A stretch of 64,000 nucleotides of DNA from Urophycis tenuis (lineage: Eukaryota; Chordata; Actinopteri; Gadiformes; Phycidae). The stretch lies in the NCBI GenBank assembly GCA_036785325.1, contig JAXIVH010000007.1, positions 11,543,219-11,607,218 of the forward strand, read 5' to 3'. The notes beneath the pieces are model-generated. The model ran no database searches. It saw only the letters and a program-made list of their open reading frames with translations, and had not been told where the DNA came from. Within the stretch, counting starts at the first letter, position 1; each line of letters starts with the position of its first letter. This document shows positions 20,911 through 32,134 of this stretch, one piece after another. The translations under genes and the position numbers were made by a program.

Positions 20911-21715
20911 CATGCAGAGAAACATTCACAATCTCAGCTCCAAGTCTCAGCTCCAAAAATCCGAACCTGCAGGGGGCAGAGAGAAAGTCAGCGCGTGTGA
21001 GAAACCAAGCCCCGCCCTGCACTCCCTTTGGCAGCCATATCACCTGCACACCTGGACACCTGATGAGAGGAAAAGTTTGTGAAACAAGTGAGAACAAAGG
21101 AAATCTGTCAGCAAACAATTAAAACAAAGGACACTCGGCTCATGGTCAAAACACTGGAGACGCAACTGGTATGGGAACGGACTTTCTTCATCAAATGAAT
21201 ATAAATATATGAGCTGTGGAATGTATATTAAGGCATTGCATCAGTGTTTAAGTTTGATTAGTAGCCTGTTTGTGCCTAATCAGTTGTTGCCTATTTAATT
21301 GGTGGGTTACATTGCAAAATTATTAGTTTGTAAAATGTTATGCTTTATCTGAATGCTGGCTCAAATTATAAAGTAAAATGCATCAAATTATTTAATGTTT
21401 AAATTAAATCATACTTTGCTTGCTTATTTAACTGCAGTAGATGCAATGATTTGACTGACAGTATCAACTGTGATATCAAATGTGATGTGTTTAGTTTAAA
21501 ATATTTATTTGATAATAATGCAATGTCTTTTTTGTTATCTTTGAAGGTTTTCACCCTACACTACATGCTACAAGCTACACGTACACTGAACTGTACTATC
21601 TTCACTCTACTTCTAAATAAAGAAGAGAGGGAGAATTTGAGTTGTCCCTTGCGTCCTTCCAAGTATTGATCAAGCAGTTTATCAAGTTTGGGCAAGAGCT
21701 GATCACTAGACCTAA
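20911..21715. other. unassigned AT-rich interval
   Basis: After the likely Penelope 3' end, no gene or clear repeat boundary was seen up to the inverted-repeat element at 21716. Confidence 0.45.
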
Positions 21716-22580
21716 TAGTGGGGCAGATAAGCTGAACAATTGTGCATTTTGTGATAAAAGCGTGAAATTTGGTACACATATAGCCAAAGACATTCTGAAA
21801 AAAATTAGATATGGAGCCATCATGAATTTTCAACATGGCGGCCCTGGCAGCCATTTTCCAAAATGGCCACCGGTGTAAGCGTTTTCAGACCAATTTTCTT
21901 ATTATTATGGGATATAATATGATTTTGATGATTTTGTTAACAAAATTCTGTCATTGTACATCGTTTGGGAAGTTTCTACAAAAATATTTAGAATCAATAA
22001 AAATTAAAGGTGGTAGCCATGATTAGCATGAAATTTGTAATAGCAATAACAGTAAGTATATTGCATAGGATTTGGATGATTTCCATATTGAATCATACAT
22101 TTTCTGATGCAGTAGGCTTAGATACAATCTAAATCCATATCTAATATATATATAAAAATACTTTTGATCTATTTTCCCCTATTGATGCCCTGTTCTACAT
22201 AAAGAAATAGCTAGTCCCTCAGCTGTAGAAGCCGTCAGGAAGGTGAAGCTGACAGGAGAGCAACAATTTAAAGCTTTCAGTGTCAGGTGCCTAATTGAAA
22301 GAACGCAGCCAGTGGATAGCCCAATAGCACGGAACAACATTGTAGTATTTTGTAATGCAGCTGTGAGGAGAGTATCAAAAACCAAGCAGCAATTGGTCTC
22401 TCTGAAACAAGATATGCAGCTTTTTTCGAGGTTGTACATTGCTTGTCAGAGCAGAGATGGAAATCTGGAGGAGTTTTTTCGACATGAGAACCAGGCGTGT
22501 CCCCCAGCACTTTCAGATGGGCTAGGTCTCCGCCAGGGTGCGAAGAGTGATCTTCTGTCATGTCTTGAAGATGTTCAAAG

Positions 22581-23346
22581 TAGGGTTGCACCGAATCCTG
22601 TATTCGGGTTCGGATTCGGCCGAATATTGGGCTTTTTTGAGGGGTTCGGGTTCTGCCGAACCTTGGCATTTTTTTCCACCGAACCCGAATCCTACGCTTT
22701 CACTGCGCGCGCCACGCTGGTCAACGTAATTATCTGATTACAAAAAAGTAGCGCGTTGGAATGCAGTGGCTATAGCTGCGAGAAAGTGAAAATGGTAGTG
22801 AACAGAAAAAGTGTCGTTTGGCAGTTCTTTCAGATAAAAGAAGGCGATTCAATTCAAGCTACATGTTCAATTTGCAATGCCGATTTGTCTCGTGGTGGCA
22901 AGGAACCTAAACAATACACAACATCCCCGCCGTTAAAGCATTTGCGTATGAAACATCCGAAAGAATACGAGTTGTGCACGAAGGAAAACTTCTCATCATT
23001 GCCTATGATCTAAACAAAAAAAAACCCAGCCTATTATCCATTTTTATGGATTAAATGTTCAATAACATTCATTTCAGTTAAGTCACCAAACATATTCTGT
23101 TTGTTTTCTTTGTTGTTTTTTAAAGAAAAAAACTTTACCTTGCAGAAAGTTGCACATTTTTTCCCAGTGGAAATTAAATAAAACGAAAAATACACAGGTT
23201 GACGTTGTTTACTTCATTAATGTGTTTAGTGTTAATGGAGTAGGATGGGAGTAGGATTCGGTATTCGGGTTCGGATTTGGCAGAATCTTAACCAGTGGAT
23301 TCGGTATTCGGCAGAACCCTAAAAATCTGGATTCGGTGCATCCCTA
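22581..23346. mobile_element. small hAT element with a BED finger ORF
   Basis: Ends TAGGGTTGCACCGAATCC and GGATTCGGTGCATCCCTA are inverted repeats (17/18). The 8 bp duplication GTTCAAAG lies at 22573-22580 and 23347-23354. It is 766 bp long and interrupts the FEN/PIN-like gene. Confidence 0.9.
22756..23013 (+). CDS. BED-type zinc finger fragment of a hAT transposase
   Basis: An 85-residue ORF inside the hAT. WQFFQIKEGDSIQATCSICNADLSRGG...LKHLRMKHP gives the BED finger pattern CX2C then HX4H, with the usual aromatic residues before it. BED fingers bind the element ends. The catalytic and dimerisation domains are absent, so the ORF is the N-terminal piece of an internally deleted element. It would need a trans-acting transposase to move. 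Confidence 0.75.
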   Translation: MECSGYSCEKVKMVVNRKSVVWQFFQIKEGDSIQATCSICNADLSRGGKEPKQYTTSPPLKHLRMKHPKEYELCTKENFSSLPMI

Positions 23347-25745
23347 GTTCAAAGTGCATGCACTGACAATCCCAATGTTACCTGCATAGTTATTGATGGG
23401 GCAGCCGCTGTCCAGATGTTAAAGCCAAATGCTGTGAAGACCTTCAATGAATATGCCAATGACATTTGTATTCCCTATATGTCAAGAAAACTTAAAAAAG
23501 TGACCAGGCTTGATCTGGTGTGGGATCGCTACTTGTCTGACTCTTTGAAGGCAGCAACAAGAGCAAAGCGTGGTTATGGGGTACAAAGACGTGTGGTAGG
23601 TGCTGCAGCCATTCCCAGGAATTGGCAAAGTTTTCTTAGAGTAGACAGCAATAAGACTGAGATGTTCAGCTTCCTCTCAGATGCTCTACTCAGATGGCTT
23701 GATGTTGTGCAAGAGGGTAAAAAGCTTGTTGTCGCAGGTGATGTAACAGTCCTCAGCAAACCACCCCTAGCTGATCTGTCCTCAATTTCTCCATGCACAC
23801 ACGAGGAAGCTGATACCCGCATGTTATTACATGTGGCTCATGCAGCACAAAATGGTCACGCGAAAATTATGATCCAAACAGTTGACAGTTGAACCGATGT
23901 TGTGGTTTTGGCAGTGGCAGCAGCACAAGGTCTTAAGCCAACGGATGAGCTTTGGTTGGCATTTGGTACTGGAAAATGTTTTCGATACCTAGCAGCCAAT
24001 GAAATCTCAGGTGGACTTGGGCCTGAGAAGGCACGTGCTCTTCCTCTGTTCCATGCATTGACTGGCTGTAACACAGTATCAAGCTTTGCTGGGCATGGGA
24101 AAAAGACTGCATGGGCTGTGTGGGCTGTCTTTCCAGAACTTACAAATGCCCTTTTAGAGCTATGTTCTGCCCCACATGATATTCCACAGGAGGTAATGGC
24201 CACAGTGGAAAGGTTCATCATCCTGCTCTACGACCGAACCAGCACATCCACAGACATAGACCATGCTTGGAGGAAATTGTTTGCGAAGCGGCACAATGTG
24301 CAGTCAATACCCCCAACAAAGGCTGCCCTGAAGGAGCATGTTAAGCGGGCAGTCTACCAGGGAGGTCATGTGTGGGGTCAGATGTTGGTGTCTACACCAG
24401 AACTTCCTTCACCCTGTAAATGGGGCTGGTCAAAGAAATCCGAAGATCATTATGAACCATACTGGACATGCCTACCAGATGCAGGGCAGTCTAGTTATGA
24501 ACTTATCTCTTGCAAATGTAAGAAAGGCTGTGTTAAAAAGAGCAAGTGCAAAAAAGCTCCCTTAGACTGTTTGATATGCAATTTGTCGTAAATTTGGCCT
24601 ATTTTTCCATATAAAAGAGAGAGAAACTTTTTACAAGGCTTAAATGTTAGAGTTACCATCTAAATTCAGCAACACCAAAAAAGTGATGATCCTCTATATC
24701 ATATATCTATGCAACTTTATTGCAATTACTAACTTTAAACCAGCAACGGCTACCGTTTTGAAAAATAACAACTGTCTAGAAATTTGCTTTTTTTTCTTTT
24801 TTTTTTAATATTTATTTTATATATGTAGTAACTCCCAATATATGGCAAAAAATAACTAACTAGATACAAAATCGTACATATTAATAAGCATATGTCAGAA
24901 AATTCAACTTAAAGGTTTGTCAATGGCGGCCATTTTTTAAAATGTCTCCCACGGCCGCCATATTGAAAATTCATGATGGCTCCATATCTCTTTTTTTTTG
25001 GACAGTCTTTGGCTATATGTGTACCAAATGTCATGCTTTTATCACAAAGTGCACAATTCTTATGAAATATCCAGCTAAGCCGCCCCACTATAACATAACT
25101 TGACAAGTAACCGATTAATTCCGGCTATTTAGCCCCGGCTACCTCGCTAATTCGCTGCTACTGCTACTTCGCAACTAACTTGTGTTTATAAATGGATTAA
25201 TTAAGATTAAGAATGTTTGAATTCATATCTCTGGCCAGATTTTCTTTTTCGTTAGTTTGGTTGACTTCTGATTAATTAAATTTACTATTCTTTAGCTTAT
25301 TAATTTATCATTTGTTAACCTGTTTATGTTTTGGGATATTGTTTGTTTTTCTTTAACGGTGAGCCCTGTTAACTGTTTTTATCTTTCGCCAGAGCTGGAG
25401 GCCGACGGTGGTGGTGGTGGTGGTCCCCTGTGTGCGTGTGATTCCCATTCAAGATTATTTTGTGTGCACCTCACGTTTTTGCTGTTTGAATGGGGTGGAT
25501 GTCACTTCCCCTTGTTGCCCCCTCCTCCAGCCGGTAAGCCTCAGCTCATACCCCCTCCTTCAGTTGGGCTCCTGTTATTTATTTCCCTATTATCCCCGAC
25601 CATGTGCTCATTTTAACAGTAAAGTTTTGCATATTATTTTTGAACTCAGTCTCCTACCCTCCCTGATTTGTCCTTTTACAATAGTTGATAATTGACCTTT
25701 CCTATGGGTCCTTGGGCCCTAACCCAAGGTGGCATTGTCGGTAGT

Positions 25746-26529
25746 TGTGACAGAGCAGCGCCATCAATAACAGCGCGGACTACGCGCACGCACGCTGTGA
25801 CGGAGCGGCACCGTAACAGCGCGGACTATGCACACACACCCAAACATTTCACAACTCATTCCCCGTTCCTTTCCCGTCCCGCCATACAATCATTAAAAGC
25901 TCCGCTGTCGTCCCTCTTCCTTCCCTGTTCAGGTAGCGCAACCAAGGGTGCACACCTTGGTTGGATGGATGTCCTATTCTCGCCCCATGCATACATCCGC
26001 ACAGACACTCACCACACGCAGAGCTTCCCCGTCATGGCAAGGTTGGCAAAACAGGGGGCGTGTCTTCCTCCGGGTTTTATAATGTGGGATTTGGGCTGTG
26101 ATTATCTTTTTTTTGTTTAATAATAATGAATTGGGCTGGGAACATTAATTAAAAAGAAAAAGGTTATTTTTGGTTTAAGTATTTGTGTTTAGTGGCAATA
26201 CATGCTGTATTTTTGGTGAAATATGAGTTAATTGATATTTCTGTGCCCAGTGGGAGGGGCTAAGTGTTCAAAAGGGGCAGCTTTGGCCCTACTCAGCCAG
26301 TCGAGATGGGTTACAAAGGAGGTAACACCACAATGAGCGGCAGGTTGGAACTTTTGTCACCTAACGTTTTGTTTTCTATCTTATTTTTCATCTTATTTGC
26401 TTTATTTTTGTATATAGTTGTCCTTTCTACTTGGAAGGCCGAAAAGAAATAAACGTCTGCAGAATAAGAGCTTCCGACTACGCCTGTTTTATTGTGTTTT
26501 GCGGAGGTTAAAAGAAGGACCCCGTGACA
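25746..26529 (+). repeat. solo LTR
   Basis: TGTGACAGAG...CCCCGTGACA, 784 bp, flanked by the 5 bp duplication GTAGT (25741-25745 and 26530-26534). AATAAA at about 26447-26452 agrees with + orientation. No internal retroviral sequence remains. Confidence 0.65.
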
Positions 26530-26639
26530 GTAGTATAAAAGAAAAGATATTTTGAGATAACTTAGTAAATAACCCCTATTGCCGCCACACAAATTTCCCT
26601 CACAGGATCAAAAGAGTATTTATACTTATACTTATACTT

Positions 26640-29440
26640 ACAACTATTAAACAAAAGTTATGGAAGAATGTGCGTAAAAGAGCTCCGCCACTTGGAACAA
26701 CTCACCAAAAGACGGGCACGCCAAAGAAACCATCTCAAATTCAATCTGCGCTGCCGTGATGAAGGGATTATACCGGCAAGCCTATACATCAAGAATCCTA
26801 TCCCAAGTAAGAAGGCGGAAAGGGCAGTCGAGAACGTACGGAAGATGCTGGTCAAAGAACGGATACGGCGCACAGCGAACAAAATAAGAAATATCAGCAT
26901 GGAGCTGGGAGAAAAATGTACCAATTCAAACAACACTTCCCCCTCAATGAAGAGATGGAAACAATAACAAGACCATTTAAAGAAGGTACATGAGAAGTTA
27001 AGTGAAACCAAAAACCGGCACGTTAAAAAACTAAACAAACTAATCTCTAAGACGAGGAAACAGGATCAGAGTAGTACACACATAAATGACAGATGGATAC
27101 ACAATATATCAAAGCACCAGTTAAAGAACGCAGAGTGCAGTGTCCTATCACAGGAACTCAATTTTCCCATAACAACAAACAAGATCCCACACGAGGAGTT
27201 CATTCTTGCAATGGAGTTAGCATGTGAAAAAATACAGGATCAGGGACAGAAGGCAAACACTGTGAAATGAAATAGCAGGCATACTAAAAACAGCCAAGTT
27301 ACCACCAAGCAATATAACCAAACAGGAAGCAAAGGCCATAAAAACACTAGCCAAAAATAAAGACATCACAATACTACTGGCAGACAAAGGCAGAACCACT
27401 GTTGTTATGGATATGGAAAAATATGAAAAACAAATTAATGAAATGCCAGCAGACACAAACACATATGAGGCTCTCAAGAAAGACCCCACAGAAGACAAGA
27501 AAAACACTCTCAAAAAATTATTGAAACCATTACTGGAAGCCAACAAAATCGATAAACAGTCATACAATCACCTCATACCAACAGCAAACATAACACCCCG
27601 GATCTATGGCACACCGAAAATTCACAAACCAGGAGCGCCTTTTACACCCGATTGTGGACAGCATCGGGTCTGTAACACCACGCCCCTGCTTGAGCACTCT
27701 GTTCAACTACCTCAGCTGGTCGACTGGTACCGCCATCACTAAAAGGACGAAAAAGTTGGATGGGGAAATCTCAACTCTTCTCCGTTTTGGCACCGCAGTG
27801 GTGGAACGAGCTCCCTGCCAATGTCAGGACTGCAGAGTCACTCCCCATCTTCCGGAAGAGACTCAAGACCCACTTGTTCAGAGTTCATCTGAACCCTGCA
27901 TAACCCTACCCTCATGCTCTTATTTGTTGTACGTCTTGGCACTTTAATCGCTCTTTGTAATTTGGCACTTTGATCACTCTTTGTAACTTGGCACTTAGTC
28001 AGAGATGTTGTGTACTAGCAATGGTTAATCTAGCAATTGAAATGCTTGAAACTTGTTCTGGTGACTTTCTTACTGTATTAGCAGCAATTAAATGTTTCAC
28101 CTTCTTATTAAAAATGTATTCTTTGTAAGTTGCTTTGGATAAAAGCATCTGCTAATTGCCCTAAATGTAAATGTAACATACAACCTATCAAAATCTCTCA
28201 CAGAAATAATAAAACCATTACTAGGCCAAACGGAATAACATTGCAAAAACTCAAAATAGCTGGCAAAATAACTTAAAAATATTAAAGTGGGTAAGGACAA
28301 AATATTAATATCACATGACATCGTCTCACTCTTCACCAAAACACTAGTAAAAGCAACTTTGCAAATAGTACAGCAACGCCTAAAAAAGGGCAAAAACCTC
28401 AAGAAATACACATTTGACAGTACAAGACATCAGTAAATTACTCCACTTCATCGCCACCTCAACTCATTTTCAGTTCCGCACAAAAGTATACAGGCAGAAA
28501 GAGGGATTCCCCATGGGGGATCCACTATCAGCCATAATGTGTGGCTTCTTTATGGAACACCTGGAGAAGGAAGCAATAACAGCAGCACCGGAGGAGTACA
28601 GGCCCACACGATAAGAGCGGTACATGGACGACATTCTGGAAAAAGTAAAGAGGACATACACAAGTACTCACAGATCACCTCAATCCCATTGACCACACTG
28701 GCAACATAATGTTCACACATGAAGAAGAAACAGACAGATCCATAGCTTTTTTGGACATAAAAATCCACCACACGATTGAAGGAGACATCAAAATAAAAAT
28801 CTATAGGAAACCGACGCACACAGACCAATACCTACTTTGGACATCAGAACACCCAATAGCACATAAACTATCAGTGGTTAGAACATTAAATGAACGGGCA
28901 GCTTTAACAACGGATCCCAAGGACAGAGCACAGGAGGAGCAACATATACAGAATGTACTGAAAACATGTCAGTATCCACAATGGGTAATACAGAAAGGCA
29001 CGAAACAGGTAAAAGAAAAAGAGGAAACACAAACAAAGAAAAGGAAAAAACATACGGAACACAAAAGGGAGAGCAGAGGAGCAGTGACACTGCCATACAT
29101 CGGGGGGGTCACTGAGTGCATCCAGAGGGTCATGTAAAAGCACCAAATCAACACACCGGTAAAACCACACACAAAACTACGACAGCTGCTAGTGCACCCA
29201 AAGGACAAAATTGATCAACACAATAAATGCAACGTCATATAGACAAAAAGAGCAATAAAGGATAAGGCCCAGCAAGAAAACCTCAAATCAGCCATAACCG
29301 ACCATTGCAAAAGAGAGAACCATATCATGGATTGGGACAATGCCAGTCATTAAGCAGGAACCACCAACAACCGATACCACTGTTGGGTAAAGGAAGCGAT
29401 TGAAATAAGAAAGTGGAGCCCGAAGACGATGAACAGAGAT
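26640..29440 (+). pseudogene. Penelope-like element 2, degenerate
   Basis: Pieces in several frames follow the Penelope order: N-terminal basic helices (26668-26967); KNKDITILLADKGRTTVV and ITPRIYGTPKIHKPGAPF (27350-27650); FRTKVYRQKEGFPMGDPLSAIM (28470-28550); a YMDD-like box near 28620; FLDIKIHH and YRKPTHTDQYLLW (28750-28835); PYIGGVTECI (29090-29125). The GIY-YIG core is deleted near 29240; only its tail (SAITDHCKRENHIMDWDN) remains to about 29400. It is a different subfamily from element 1, with many stops. Confidence 0.8.
27745..28170 (+). mobile_element. LINE 3' end inserted in Penelope element 2
   Basis: Starts within the RT C-terminal tail (WWNELPANVRTAESLPIFRKRL, 27800-27870) and ends GCTTTGGATAAAAGCATCTG followed by AAATGTAAATGTAA, a typical fish LINE tail. 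The left border is approximate. Confidence 0.65.
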
Positions 29441-29593
29441 GAGGGAACATGCTCTCCCATACCTGGAGTGCCGTCCTGGGGGGTGGCGGACTGACAGCTG
29501 GAGGTGTGGTTCACCAGTCAGAAAACTGACAGGTGGATCACATCTCCGTTAACATCAGCTGATAAGAACGCCTCACACTAATACACCCGTGTG

Positions 29594-29639
29594 ACCTTCT
29601 GATGAAGACGGAAGTACATCCGTCAAAACATGTCAAGGT
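29594..29639 (+). ncRNA. hammerhead-like motif of Penelope element 2, core mutated
   Basis: CTGATGA 29599-29605. Stem II GACGGA/TCCGTC is perfect with a 6 nt loop. The next four bases are AAAA instead of GAAA. Stem III is ACATGT, the cleavage triplet GTC ends at 29634, and stem I ACCTT/AAGGT has 5 bp. The helices are better than in element 1, but the catalytic G12 is A, so it is probably inactive. The same extra A precedes stem II. Confidence 0.55.
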
Positions 29640-29825
29640 AAAAAAAAATAACATCTACCAATATGTCTGTGATAAAAGAAAACTATAAATATATACTTCT
29701 AGTCGTCGCCAGAATCCTCACGCAAAACCTGCCGCCAACTCCCTTTCTGCCCTTGGTGGCATTTACTGATTAGGACATCATCTCTTATCACATAACCATG
29801 CATGCTACCACCTTTTTAATGTCAT

Positions 29826-30921
29826 TCACTCTAGCATATACTGTAGAGGCTGTAACAAAGTGTCAGATTGATTAATCACCAGCTGTTTTTGCGGAATCGA
29901 ATCAGGTAAACCAGGCAACGGTGGAAGTGCAGGACTGTCACCATCACCCACGTTGGCAGCCACCAGCGAGGCAGAGCGCATCCCAGCAAACACAGGATAC
30001 ACCCGGGAAGTCTCACACACACCAAAGAGAGATTGTAGGTTAGATTCATCAACACTAGGCAACACATTGGCCCATACTCGGGACTTAATCATGGTGGTGC
30101 TGTGTAACAGGAGCGCGGACCGTACGCCACTTCACCTTGGTGAAGTGCTTAGACTAAGTGGGAGTCTCTGTACACACTCTATGCAGGGGCACAGACAAAA
30201 CATTTAGGTTAATTCCACGCACTAAAACAGACTGGCCAGAATCCGAGGCAGACGAGAACGGCAAAACTGATTGTGACATAGACGATTCGACCCAACCAGT
30301 ATCTCGCTTTTTCTCCGTCAGCTCTTGGTGACACAGAGCCATTTGAAATAACGGGAGGAAAACTGGCTTTGAGGTCAGACTCGCTCATGTTCATCAGCTG
30401 ACTAGGGAGAGTTATGTCCAAGGCAGAGCCTAGTGCCGCGTCTTTAGTCTGAGTGGTAGTACAGCATTTCACCTTATACTTTCGTTCTTTTTCTTTCTTC
30501 TTTTCTAACTCTTCATATTGCCATTTTGTATGCAATGTCATATTTTGAGATATGTGATATTCTGATTTATTTTGAGTGTGCTCAGCATGAAATCCTGACA
30601 GACCAGAAGAAGTGGATGCATCCTACGTGGTTTCACGAGAAGCTTGGTGGCTCCACTGCTCACAGTCACGGACTGGTGGTGTACCAAAAAACTCAATACA
30701 TAGTCATCTGCTAAAAGTGTTGCTTCTGACAGTGTAGCAACGTGATGTTCTGTGATATAAGTCACAATTTCCTTGGGGAAACAATTTTTTATTTGCTCAA
30801 CTAAAAAGAGACTACGCAATTCCTCATATGACTCGACTTCCGATACAGAACACCAGCGATTGAACTGAACAGTCAATTCATCTGCAAACACCACGCAAGT
30901 TTGACGAAAACGCTTGCGCAT
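29826..30921 (-). pseudogene. Gmr1-like gypsy Gag with SCAN-like capsid domain
   Basis: On the - strand, 30921-30538 encodes FADELTVQFNRWCSVSEVESYEELRSLFLVEQ split across a helical domain, then FPKEIVTYITEHH and LSEATLLADDY. This matches the capsid C-terminal domain that gave rise to vertebrate SCAN domains (Gmr1-type Ty3/gypsy Gag). Further - strand pieces (30541-30209, 30092-29826) hold the downstream part in other frames. No zinc knuckle or pol is present here. Confidence 0.6.
30046..30148 (+). repeat. 103 bp sequence also present at 38463-38565
   Basis: The two copies differ at one position by eye (T versus C in GGTG(C/C)(T/C)GTG). This copy is embedded in the Gmr1-like gag region, antisense to gag. 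Confidence 0.9.
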
Positions 30922-31105
30922 TCCACAGAACTTTTGACGCTATGCTTCGGGCGCAAGTTCATCAGCTTTTAACACAGATTTTTTCAGACATGAATACGGA
31001 CGACACTGACACACTCGGTGCTGCATAAGCTTGGGCCGCACGGCCACTAAAAGCACACTGGAGCAATAAACAGTGCGTTGCATCAGGCCAATTATGCAGA
31101 TCAGC

Positions 31106-31281
31106 GGCACGTACCCCCACTACCCCAGTTCACCTCCACAGCTCCTCATCAAAGAATACATGGAGGTATCTGGATGAAGAGAGACGAGTGTTTTCTCTGG
31201 AGATCCCCTGTGCTGCAGTGACAGACTCTGCTCTGTCCTACTGTGAGGCCCACGGTGACAGGAAACACAGACTCCGATTTG
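31106..31281 (+). pseudogene. T-cell receptor V fragment (V1/V5-like)
   Basis: Starts in framework 2 (YPSSPPQLLIKEYMEVSG) and runs through a decayed framework 3 (VTDSALSY, then the Cys codon) to a mutated heptamer CACGGTG. The spacer is recognisable but the nonamer is lost. The leader and first half are missing, replaced on the left by the gag-related sequence. The 3' flank (GAGCATTTGTCATT) matches those of V1 and V5. Confidence 0.7.
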
Positions 31282-31370
31282 TCATTGAGCATTTGTCATT
31301 ACCCTCAACTGGGCTTCAGGGGAAGTGCATCTGGAGAGCTGAATTCACCAAGAGTCTAGTGAAGACACAG

Positions 31371-32121
31371 ACCCGTCCACACGAAGCCGGATTTCGAAAA
31401 CGATCTCCCCCCTCCCCCGTTTTTCTCAGCGTGGGGGCCAGACAATTCTCCGTAAAGACGGAGTCGTTGCTGAAACGCATCTAGCTCTTGAAACGCTGAA
31501 GTACATATTCCTGGCCTGTGTGTGGCGCTGTTTCAGCTACAGAAATCCACCGAAAAACAGTTTCATGTTGCAGAAGTGACAGGTCCCCAACAACATAAAA
31601 CTACCTAAACCACTCGACAGTCGATAAGTCAAACACAGGCAGTCAATTCATCATCCAACATCTTCCTCTCTCGGATCCTGGCATCCCAAAGTGTAAACTA
31701 GTTTGCACTGATTAGAAAATCAGATGGACTACAAATGATCAATTTTGGAATATACATTCAATGTTGTGCGATATAGGTCGGCGCGTTTTCATTTACCCGC
31801 CCATTAAATGGTTAATTTGTGGAGACAATCCAAAAGGAGATAAATAACCATATTTATTATTACTTTTATTTATAGAGTCATTCTAAAGGCATATCCTCCA
31901 CGTTTATTTCACTCCGACTCTGGCCGATGACATCATCGTTTGCGTTTCTGGTGTTCACACTAAGCCAAAACCTGAAACGTTTTCGACTTTTCCACCCTGG
32001 AACCTGGTTTCAAAAAAGTGCGGTTTCAGCCACCGAAAACGCCGTCTCCGTCTTTACGCTCGGCCTAAACGAAAAAGACATTTGCGGTTTCACTCGAAAA
32101 TCGTCTCCGTGTGGACGGGGC
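31371..32121. mobile_element. MITE with CCCGTCCACACG ends
   Basis: Left ACCCGTCCACACG and right CGTGTGGACGGGGC are inverted. CACAG (31366-31370 and 32122-32126) flanks it. Non-coding, 751 bp, lying in the conserved V-to-V spacer. Confidence 0.65.
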
Positions 32122-32134
32122 CACAGTATGTTAC

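Larger units (their letters stand above)
22190..24591 (+). pseudogene. protein with FEN/XPG (PIN-like) acidic motifs, broken
   Basis: Three pieces read as one protein of roughly 530 residues: 22190-22580, 23355-23892 and 23893-24591. The first has SRLYIACQSRDGNLEEFFRH and FC-rich helices. The second has VIDGAAAVQML, WDRYLSDSLK, RVVGAAAIPRNWQ and CTHEEADTRMLLHV. The third has TDVVVLAVAAAQ, FHALTGCNTVSSF, GHGKKTAW and a Cys-rich tail (CKCKKGCVKKSKCKK). Clustered acidic residues in EEADTR and VDxxTDVV resemble metal sites of FEN/PIN nucleases. A TGA at 23890-23892 and the hAT at 22581-23346 break it. I recall similar proteins as abundant unnamed families in fish and invertebrates; the function is inferred. 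Confidence 0.6.
21716..25090. mobile_element. DNA element with long inverted ends encoding a FEN/PIN-like protein
   Basis: The ends are imperfect inverted repeats of about 170-190 bp (21716-21895 and about 24905-25090). Both begin TAGTGGGGC and share TTTGTGATAAAAGC, TTTGGTACACATATAGCCAA and GATATGGAGCCATCATGAA. TAA flanks both sides (21713-21715 and 25091-25093), a probable 3 bp target duplication. Between them lies one protein-coding unit (22190-24591), interrupted by a hAT. I do not recognise the superfamily. Confidence 0.7.

Noticed and set aside
30046..30148. CRISPR-like or satellite repeat
   Set aside because: Only two copies, 8 kb apart, explained by a LINE junction event. No regular spacing.
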